6,925 bases of DNA, from the NCBI GenBank assembly GCA_002418465.1, contig DIEE01000266.1:213-7137 (forward strand). The letters run 5' to 3'. The stretch comes from Pseudomonas sp. UBA5782. GTDB taxonomy: Bacteria; Pseudomonadota; Gammaproteobacteria; Pseudomonadales; Pseudomonadaceae. Shown here piece by piece: positions 1-4,218 of the stretch. The notes under the pieces are model-generated. The model searched no databases. It had not been told where the DNA came from and worked only from the letters and a program-made list of their open reading frames with translations. Each line of letters begins with the position of its first letter. Within the stretch, counting starts at the first letter, position 1. A program made the translations under genes and the position numbers.

Positions 1-127
1 GGAGGAAAACCTCGCCACGCTGACCGAGCGCCTACCCGCCCCTTGCCTCGGCCGCGTGCCGCGCCTGGCCCGCGCCGATGCGGCCAATGTCGGGGCTTAC
101 CTGGACCTGACGGCGCTGGGGTTCTAA
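1..127 (+). CDS. bioD: Dethiobiotin synthetase BioD, C-terminal end (partial)
   Basis: Only the last 41 codons and the stop TAA (125-127) are in the window; the reading frame starts at base 2. BioD is the cytoplasmic ATP-dependent enzyme that closes the ureido ring of dethiobiotin from 7,8-diaminopelargonate and CO2, the step before BioB in biotin synthesis. The visible tail contains TLTERLPAPCLGRVPRL followed by a loop and YLDLTAL. This lines up with the remembered E. coli BioD end, which has a TLTRMIPAPLLGEIPWL-like stretch and finishes in YINLALL. That tail forms part of the nucleotide pocket in the family. In pseudomonads bioD is the last gene of bioBFHCD and is followed by a small gene and then fadE-type genes, as here. 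The catalytic P-loop lies outside the window, so activity cannot be judged. No clear terminator follows the stop, so read-through into the next gene is possible. Confidence 0.85.
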   Translation, partial: EENLATLTERLPAPCLGRVPRLARADAANVGAYLDLTALGF

Positions 128-219
128 GCGCCGGCATTTACATAGCCCAATGCCAGTACGCTTGCCCCGGCGAGTCTGCTTCAATAGGCACCTAGCGCCT
201 TTCACCCGAGCCATTCGCC

Positions 220-486
220 ATGCAAATCTCAGGTAATGCTTTCAGCAGCGGTTTCAGCGGCATCCAGGCCGGCCAGCAGCGCATCGACCGCGCCGCGGGT
301 GATATCGCCAGCCAGTCCGCACGTGCCAAGGGTGTCGAGGAAACCTCCACGCAGGTGCGCGAGAACGACGACCTGGCGCGCAGCCTGGTCGACATGCGCA
401 CCGGCAAGCAGGATGTGCAGATCAACGCGAAAGTCGTCGAAACAGCCGACGACGTGCTCGGCACCCTGATCGACACCCGCGCCTGA
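220..486 (+). CDS. Flagellar rod/hook-like mini-protein (fused D0 ends), 88 aa
   Basis: This small soluble protein is conserved in position but has no assigned function that I know of. Residues about 5-28 (SGFSGIQAGQQRIDRAAGDIA) follow the N-terminal pattern of rod and hook proteins such as FlgB, FlgC, FlgE and FlgG, typically 'LSGLxAxQxRLDxxxxNIAN'. Residues about 53-88 (LVDMRTGKQ, then INAKVVETADDVLGTLID) follow their C-terminal pattern, 'LVxMIxxQRAYxxNAKVIxTxDxMLGTLL'. In true axial proteins these helices pair to form the D0 coiled coil. Here only a roughly 25-residue polar linker separates them, so it would be a D0-only protein. There is no signal peptide or membrane segment. The start is supported only by a weak GAG (208-210) 9 bases upstream. 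The gene lies 92 bases after bioD and far from any flagellar operon. The reading frame is clear; the role in assembly, regulation or something unrelated is unknown. Confidence 0.75.
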   Translation: MQISGNAFSSGFSGIQAGQQRIDRAAGDIASQSARAKGVEETSTQVRENDDLARSLVDMRTGKQDVQINAKVVETADDVLGTLIDTRA

Positions 487-492
487 TTCCCC

Positions 493-533
493 GCCGGCGC
501 TCAGCCGGCCACTACCCATCCCCTTTCTTTTTC
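493..533 (+). terminator. Weak terminator candidate after the mini-protein gene
   Basis: A 6-bp perfect stem GCCGGC (493-498) / GCCGGC (504-509) with a 5-base loop begins 6 bases after the stop codon. The T-rich run (about 524-533) starts some 14 bases after the stem rather than directly next to it, so this is not a canonical intrinsic terminator. It may slow or partly end transcription from bioD and the mini-protein gene. Confidence 0.3.
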
Positions 534-536
534 CGG

Positions 537-562
537 CGAACGCGCGAGGTTCGACGCGTTCG
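537..562. repeat. 8-bp inverted repeat with 10-base spacer
   Basis: CGAACGCG (537-544) and CGCGTTCG (555-562) are exact reverse complements separated by 10 bases. The repeat lies between the mini-protein gene and the promoter of the first dehydrogenase, about 95 bases upstream of the -35 element. It could be a protein binding site or an RNA hairpin at the end of the upstream transcript. No T-run follows it, which argues against a terminator. I do not recognise it as the site of a known regulator. Confidence 0.45.
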
Positions 563-605
563 GCTGCGCGCGCCTGGCCGACGCCTCGCCGCGCAGCACC
601 TAGAC

Positions 606-632
606 TAAAGTCGTTGTCCAAAGCGCCGAATG
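606..632 (+). promoter_or_regulatory. Possible sigma28 (FliA)-like promoter
   Basis: TAAAGTCG (606-613), an 11-base spacer, then GCCGAATG (625-632) resemble the enterobacterial FliA consensus TAAAGTTT-N11-GCCGATAA, with 6 of 8 and 5 of 8 matches at exactly the consensus spacing. It would read towards the first dehydrogenase. Pseudomonas FliA promoters differ somewhat from this consensus, and chance matches are possible. It gains a little weight from the flagellar-type small gene just upstream, which it would not itself transcribe. Confidence 0.25.
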
Positions 633-657
633 GCGCGTGCCCGTCACTGGCCGAGGG

Positions 658-686
658 TTGACAAGGCCTGGGCGCGAACGTATGTT
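658..686 (+). promoter_or_regulatory. sigma70-type promoter for the first acyl-CoA dehydrogenase
   Basis: A perfect -35 hexamer TTGACA (658-663), an ideal 17-base spacer and the -10 hexamer TATGTT (681-686, 4 of 6 matches to TATAAT) make this the best promoter in the window. Transcription would begin near 693, giving a leader of about 130 bases. The PsrA-type palindrome at 687-702 lies directly downstream of the -10 and covers the predicted start, the position expected for a repressor that blocks initiation. Confidence 0.65.
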
Positions 687-702
687 TCAAACGCCTGTTT
701 GA
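687..702. promoter_or_regulatory. PsrA-type operator (fatty-acid-responsive TetR repressor site)
   Basis: The palindrome TCAAACGCCTGTTTGA has perfect 6-base arms and a 4-base spacer. It contains CAAAC-N4-GTTTG, which fits the published Pseudomonas PsrA motif G/CAAAC-N2-4-GTTTG/C. PsrA is a TetR-family regulator that represses beta-oxidation genes such as fadBA5 and releases DNA when it binds long-chain fatty acids. Placement next to the -10 element of a FadE-type gene is the context expected for such repression. No psrA gene is in the window, and another TetR protein with a similar site cannot be excluded. Confidence 0.65.
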
Positions 703-705
703 TGC

Positions 706-728
706 CTGGCGGCCTCGCCGGCCGCCAG
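706..728 (+). repeat. Leader hairpin 1 in the 5' UTR of the first dehydrogenase
   Basis: CTGGCGGCC (706-714) and GGCCGCCAG (720-728) form a perfect 9-bp GC-rich stem with a 5-base loop, starting about 13 bases after the predicted transcription start. It has no T-run, so it is not a terminator. A 5'-end stem of this kind can stabilise an mRNA or be a protein binding site; its role here is unknown. Confidence 0.5.
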
Positions 729-747
729 CGATTTGATGCGACGCCAA

Positions 748-763
748 GACCGGCGCACCGGTC
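748..763 (+). repeat. Leader hairpin 2 in the 5' UTR of the first dehydrogenase
   Basis: GACCGG (748-753) and CCGGTC (758-763) are perfect 6-bp arms around the tetraloop CGCA. It is the second stem in the long leader and ends about 47 bases before the ribosome binding site, leaving that site unpaired in the simplest fold. I see no match to a riboswitch class I know. Confidence 0.4.
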
Positions 764-809
764 GCCCTATAAGAGCCCGTGAGCGGCCCTTACATTACGA
801 ACCCACCGC

Positions 810-814
810 AGAGG
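810..814 (+). promoter_or_regulatory. Ribosome binding site that sets the dehydrogenase start at 824
   Basis: AGAGG (810-814) lies 9 bases before the ATG at 824. An in-frame GTG at 779 would add 15 residues, but it has no Shine-Dalgarno sequence and the added residues are not typical of the family. The ATG at 824 gives MPDYKAPLRDIRFV, which matches the start of the paralog at 4219. Confidence 0.8.
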
Positions 815-823
815 TTTACCGTT

Positions 824-2629
824 ATGCCTGACTACAAGGCCCCCTTGCGCGATATCCGTTTCGTACGCGACGAACTGCTCGGCTACGAAGCGCATTACCA
901 GAGCCTGCCCGGCTGCGAAGACGCCACCCCGGACATGGTCGATGCCATCCTCGAGGAAGGCGCCAAGTTCTGCGAGCAAGTCATCGCTCCGCTGAACCGC
1001 GTCGGCGATCAGGAAGGCTGCACCTGGAGCGCGGACGGAGTGAAGACGCCGACCGGCTTCAAGGAAGCCTACAAGCAGTTCGTCGAAGGCGGCTGGCCGA
1101 GCCTGGCGCATGACGTCGAGCACGGCGGTCAGGGCCTGCCGGAATCCCTCGGCCTGGCGGTCAGCGAAATGGTCGGTTCGGCCAACTGGTCGTGGGGCAT
1201 GTACCCCGGCCTGTCGCATGGTGCGATGAACACCATCTCCGCCCACGGCACCGCCGAACAGCAGCAGACCTACCTGACCAAACTGGTCTCCGGCGAATGG
1301 ACCGGCACCATGTGCCTGACCGAACCGCATTGCGGCACCGACCTGGGCATGCTGCGTACCAAGGCAGAACCTCAGGCCGACGGCTCCTACAAGGTCTCCG
1401 GCACCAAGATTTTCATCTCCGCCGGCGAACACGACATGGCCGACAACATCGTCCATATCGTGCTGGCCCGCCTGCCCGATGCACCGGCCGGCACCAAGGG
1501 CATCTCGCTGTTCATCGTGCCGAAGTTCCTGCCCAACGCCGAAGGTGGTGTGGGCGAGCGCAACGGCGTGTCCTGCGGCTCGCTGGAACACAAGATGGGC
1601 ATCCACGGCAACGCCACCTGCGTGATGAATTTCGACGGCGCCACCGGCTTCCTAATCGGCCCGGCGAACAAGGGCCTGAACTGCATGTTCACCTTCATGA
1701 ACACCGCTCGCCTGGGCACCGCGCTGCAAGGCCTGGCGCATGCCGAAGTCGGCTTCCAGGGTGGCATCAAGTACGCCCGCGAGCGCCTGCAGATGCGTTC
1801 GCTGACCGGTCCGAAAGCACCGGACAAGGCCGCCGATCCGATCATCGTTCACCCCGACGTGCGCCGCATGCTGCTGACCATGAAGGCCTTCGCCGAGGGC
1901 AACCGCGCGATGGTGTACTTCACCGCCAAGCAGGTCGACATCACCCAGCACAGCGGGGATGAAGAAGCACGCAAGGCGGCCGACGGCCTGCTGGCGTTCC
2001 TCACGCCGATCGCCAAGGCCTTCATGACCGAAGTCGGTTTCGAGTCCGCCTCCCACGGCATGCAGATCTACGGCGGCCACGGTTTCATCGCCGAGTGGGG
2101 CATGGAGCAGAACCTGCGCGACTGCCGCATCTCGATGATGTACGAAGGCACCACCGGCATTCAGGCCCTCGACCTGCTCGGCCGCAAGGTGCTGATGACC
2201 CAGGGCGAAGCGCTGAAGGGCTTCACCAAGATCGTCCATAAGTTCTGCCAGGCCAACGAAGGCAACGAGGCGGTGAAGGAATTCGTCGCGCCGCTGGCCA
2301 AGCTGAACAAGGAATGGGGCGAGCTGACCATGAAGGTCGGCATGGCCGCGATGAAGAACCGCGAGGAAGTCGGTGCCGCCTCGGTGGACTACCTGATGTA
2401 CTCCGGCTACGTCTGCCTGGCCTACTTCTGGGCCGACATGGCGCGCCTGGCGGCCGAAAAGCTCGCCGCCGGCAGCGGCGACGAAGCCTTCTACAAGGCC
2501 AAGCTGCAGACCGCGCGCTTCTACTACGCACGCATCCTGCCGCGTACCCGTACGCATGTGGAAACCATGCTGTCGGGCGCCGACAACCTGATGGACATGG
2601 CCGAAGAGGACTTCGCCCTGGGCTACTGA
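824..2629 (+). CDS. FadE-type long acyl-CoA dehydrogenase, paralog 1 (601 aa)
   Basis: This FAD enzyme oxidises fatty acyl-CoA to trans-2-enoyl-CoA, the first step of beta-oxidation, and passes electrons to ETF. It belongs to the roughly 600-residue branch often annotated DmdC-like or FadE. A short family-specific N-terminal segment (about 2-35) comes first, then the N-terminal helical domain (about 40-155), the beta domain with CLTEPHCGTD (164-173) and the C-terminal helical domain with the FAD-contact motif QIYGGHGF (414-421). YEGT carries the probable catalytic base Glu441. An extra helical C-terminal domain of the PF12806 type (about 470-595) ends the protein. No signal peptide is present. 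Length equals the P. aeruginosa PA0506-type proteins (called FadE1 in some work). The chain-length preference cannot be read from the sequence, and phenylacyl-CoA or methylmercaptopropionyl-CoA use is possible in this branch. The promoter and PsrA-type box upstream suggest fatty-acid induction, and a strong terminator follows at once. Confidence 0.97.
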   Translation: MPDYKAPLRDIRFVRDELLGYEAHYQSLPGCEDATPDMVDAILEEGAKFCEQVIAPLNRVGDQEGCTWSADGVKTPTGFKEAYKQFVEGGWPSLAHDVEHGGQGLPESLGLAVSEMVGSANWSWGMYPGLSHGAMNTISAHGTAEQQQTYLTKLVSGEWTGTMCLTEPHCGTDLGMLRTKAEPQADGSYKVSGTKIFISAGEHDMADNIVHIVLARLPDAPAGTKGISLFIVPKFLPNAEGGVGERNGVSCGSLEHKMGIHGNATCVMNFDGATGFLIGPANKGLNCMFTFMNTARLGTALQGLAHAEVGFQGGIKYARERLQMRSLTGPKAPDKAADPIIVHPDVRRMLLTMKAFAEGNRAMVYFTAKQVDITQHSGDEEARKAADGLLAFLTPIAKAFMTEVGFESASHGMQIYGGHGFIAEWGMEQNLRDCRISMMYEGTTGIQALDLLGRKVLMTQGEALKGFTKIVHKFCQANEGNEAVKEFVAPLAKLNKEWGELTMKVGMAAMKNREEVGAASVDYLMYSGYVCLAYFWADMARLAAEKLAAGSGDEAFYKAKLQTARFYYARILPRTRTHVETMLSGADNLMDMAEEDFALGY

Positions 2630-2649
2630 TCCACAGGTCGCTGCACCCC

Positions 2650-2685
2650 ATGCCGTTCACCGCGAGGTGAGCGGCATTTTCGTTT
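2650..2685 (+). terminator. Intrinsic terminator after dehydrogenase 1
   Basis: A 12-bp stem (2650-2661 with 2666-2677, one G-U pair in RNA) closes on the loop GCGA, a GNRA-type tetraloop, and is followed by TTTTCGTTT. It starts 21 bases after the dehydrogenase stop codon. It should make this gene a single transcription unit and separate it from the cyclase gene downstream. Confidence 0.92.
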
Positions 2686-2686
2686 G

Positions 2687-2711
2687 TGCCGCGGCCGGAC
2701 GGCCCGCGGCA
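2687..2711. repeat. GC-rich inverted repeat beyond the terminator
   Basis: TGCCGCGG (2687-2694) and CCGCGGCA (2704-2711) are perfect 8-bp arms with a 9-base spacer, starting just after the T-run of the terminator. No T-run follows. It could be a regulator site for the cyclase gene or a backup pause hairpin. Confidence 0.4.
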
Positions 2712-2730
2712 TCCGAATCTCCCGCCAGCG

Positions 2731-2755
2731 GAACGAAAATGCCACTATAGGCATT
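2731..2755 (-). terminator. Minus-strand terminator-like hairpin upstream of the cyclase
   Basis: Read on the minus strand, AATGCC and GGCATT form a 6-bp stem with a 6-base loop (2738-2755), followed by TTCGTT. The tail GGCATTTTCGTT is identical to the 3' arm and T-run of the plus-strand terminator at 2673-2684, so the two face each other as an inverted pair. No minus-strand gene is evident upstream of it. It may stop antisense transcription coming out of the cyclase gene, or be an operator. Confidence 0.3.
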
Positions 2756-2788
2756 CCTGTTCGACTCACCGCCATCGACCGGTAACCC

Positions 2789-4084
2789 GTGCGGACTCTC
2801 GCCTCGCTTCGTCCAAGCCATTTCCTCGTGCCGCTGCTGCTGATCGGCGGCGGCGTGGTGGCCGGCTCGCTGGCGCAGATGACCGAGTTCTTCACCTCGC
2901 TGTTCAACGTCCTGCCGACCCTGCTGCTGTTGCTCGGCGGTGCCTTCTGCCTGGTCTACGGGCGCGTGCGCCAGCTGTTCCTGCTGCTGCTGGTGTACCT
3001 GCTGTACTTCCTGCTCGACAACGAGGTAGATCATTTCCGCCTCACCGGCGCGGCGAGCGCCGACGCCGCGCTGGTGTTCCACCTCGGCAGCCTGCTATTG
3101 CCTCTGCTCTACGGGCTGTACGGCTGGTGGCAGGAGCGCGCCCATCTGCTGCAGGACCTGATCGCCCGCAGCGCGGTGCTGCTGGCCGCGCTGGGCGTCG
3201 CCGTGGCGCTCGCCCGGCGCTTTCCCGAAGGCGTACTGGGCGCGCTGAGCCAGGTCTACTGGCCGCTGCTGCACGGCCAGTGGATGAGCATGGTGCAGCT
3301 CGCCTACTTCGCCTTCGCCGCCGCCCTGCTGCTGCTCGCCATCCAGTACCTGCGCCAGCCGCGCCCCTCGCACGCGGCGCAGCTGCTCGGCCTGGTCGGG
3401 CTGCTGTGGATGCTGCCCAAGGTGTTCATCCTGCCGCACGCGCTGGGCGTGATGAGCAGCCTGGTGATGCTCGCGCAGACCGCGGCGCTTGCCCACGAGG
3501 CCTACCAGATGGCCTATCGCGACGAGCTCACCGGCCTGCCCGGTCGCCGTGCGCTGAACGAGCGTCTGCAGCGCCTGCCGCGCAGCTACGTGATCGCCAT
3601 GGGCGACGTCGATCACTTCAAGAAATTCAACGACACCCACGGCCACGACGTCGGCGACCAGGTGCTGCGCATGGTCGCCGCGCAGTTGCGCAAGGTCGGC
3701 GGCGGCGGCAAGGCCTACCGCTACGGCGGCGAGGAATTCACCCTGCTGTTCCCCGGCAAGGACGTCGACGACTGCCTGCCGCACCTGGAGGCCGTGCGCC
3801 AGGCCATCGAGTCCTACAGCCTGCAACTGCGTGATCGCCAGCAACGCCCGGCCGACCACCAGCAGGGCCGCGACCTGCGCGGCAGCAGCCAGGCGCAGGC
3901 GGTGTCGGTGACCATGAGCCTGGGCGTGGCCGCGCGCAGCGACGAACTGCGCAGCGCCGACGCCGTGCTGAAAGCCGCAGACCAGGCGCTCTACAGCGCC
4001 AAGAGCGCGGGGCGCAACCGGGTCTTCGTGCAGGGCCAGAACCGCCGCGGCGCGGTCCGCCTGAAGCCGCAGCGCGACGCCTGA
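2789..4084 (+). CDS. Membrane-bound GGDEF diguanylate cyclase (431 aa)
   Basis: It is predicted to make cyclic di-GMP from two GTP at the inner membrane. Residues 1-240 are very hydrophobic, with about seven or eight membrane spans (roughly 12-30, 37-57, 62-77, 93-113, 128-142, 168-187, 197-216, 219-236) and no recognised sensor fold. The GGDEF domain covers about 241-416. It has DELTGLPGRRAL at 245-256, a probable metal-binding Asp273, substrate-contact Asn281 and Asp290, and an intact GGEEF active site at 313-317. The RxxD inhibitory site usually found five residues before GGEEF is replaced by GGGG (304-307), so feedback inhibition by c-di-GMP through that site is unlikely. A charged, Q/R-rich loop (about 345-370) precedes the VTMSLGVA strand. 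The start is uncertain: GTG 2789 has only GGTAA (2781-2785) close upstream, and ATG at 2879 (residue 31) would remove the first span. Terminators isolate it from the first dehydrogenase, but not clearly from the second. Confidence 0.93.
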   Translation: MRTLASLRPSHFLVPLLLIGGGVVAGSLAQMTEFFTSLFNVLPTLLLLLGGAFCLVYGRVRQLFLLLLVYLLYFLLDNEVDHFRLTGAASADAALVFHLGSLLLPLLYGLYGWWQERAHLLQDLIARSAVLLAALGVAVALARRFPEGVLGALSQVYWPLLHGQWMSMVQLAYFAFAAALLLLAIQYLRQPRPSHAAQLLGLVGLLWMLPKVFILPHALGVMSSLVMLAQTAALAHEAYQMAYRDELTGLPGRRALNERLQRLPRSYVIAMGDVDHFKKFNDTHGHDVGDQVLRMVAAQLRKVGGGGKAYRYGGEEFTLLFPGKDVDDCLPHLEAVRQAIESYSLQLRDRQQRPADHQQGRDLRGSSQAQAVSVTMSLGVAARSDELRSADAVLKAADQALYSAKSAGRNRVFVQGQNRRGAVRLKPQRDA

Positions 4085-4159
4085 AGCGGCGAGTTTCGCG
4101 AATCAAAGCCTGTCCGCCCGGTCACAACATGAACCTACGTGTCTGAAAAGGTGTTCGGT

Positions 4160-4165
4160 TAGACT
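4160..4165 (+). promoter_or_regulatory. Possible -10 element for dehydrogenase 2
   Basis: TAGACT matches TATAAT at 4 of 6 positions, including the key TA and final T, and lies 53 bases before the start codon at 4219. No convincing -35 hexamer is found 16-18 bases upstream, so an activator or a different sigma factor would be needed if this is real. No CAAAC-N4-GTTTG box is seen in 4085-4218. Confidence 0.25.
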
Positions 4166-4218
4166 CGTGAAAACAAGTACCGGCCGCCAGGGCCGACCGC
4201 TCTCCCGAGGTATGCATC

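Noticed and set aside
151..165. sigma54-like promoter TGCCAGTACGCTTGC before the mini-protein gene
   Set aside because: Spacing and the TTGC box fit, and a flagellar link would make sigma54 attractive, but the essential GG of the -24 element is GC here.
129..172. CGCCGG/CCGGCG and GGCATT/AATGCC pairs after bioD as a terminator
   Set aside because: The loops are long (32 and 10 bases), and no T-run follows either pair.
768..773. TATAAG as a second -10 element near the first dehydrogenase
   Set aside because: No -35 hexamer is found 16-18 bases upstream, and a much better promoter lies at 658-686.
779..823. Upstream GTG start (779) for the first dehydrogenase
   Set aside because: It has no ribosome binding site and adds 15 residues absent from the paralog; ATG 824 has AGAGG at good distance.
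767..2557. Long minus-strand frames opposite the first dehydrogenase (767-1606 and 1652-2557)
   Set aside because: They are antisense shadows of a gene with intact catalytic motifs, with no ribosome binding sites and no plausible product.
2686..3834. 382-codon plus-strand frame over the cyclase gene
   Set aside because: It is an R/A/P-rich shifted frame; the true frame at 2789-4084 has membrane spans and a complete GGDEF domain.
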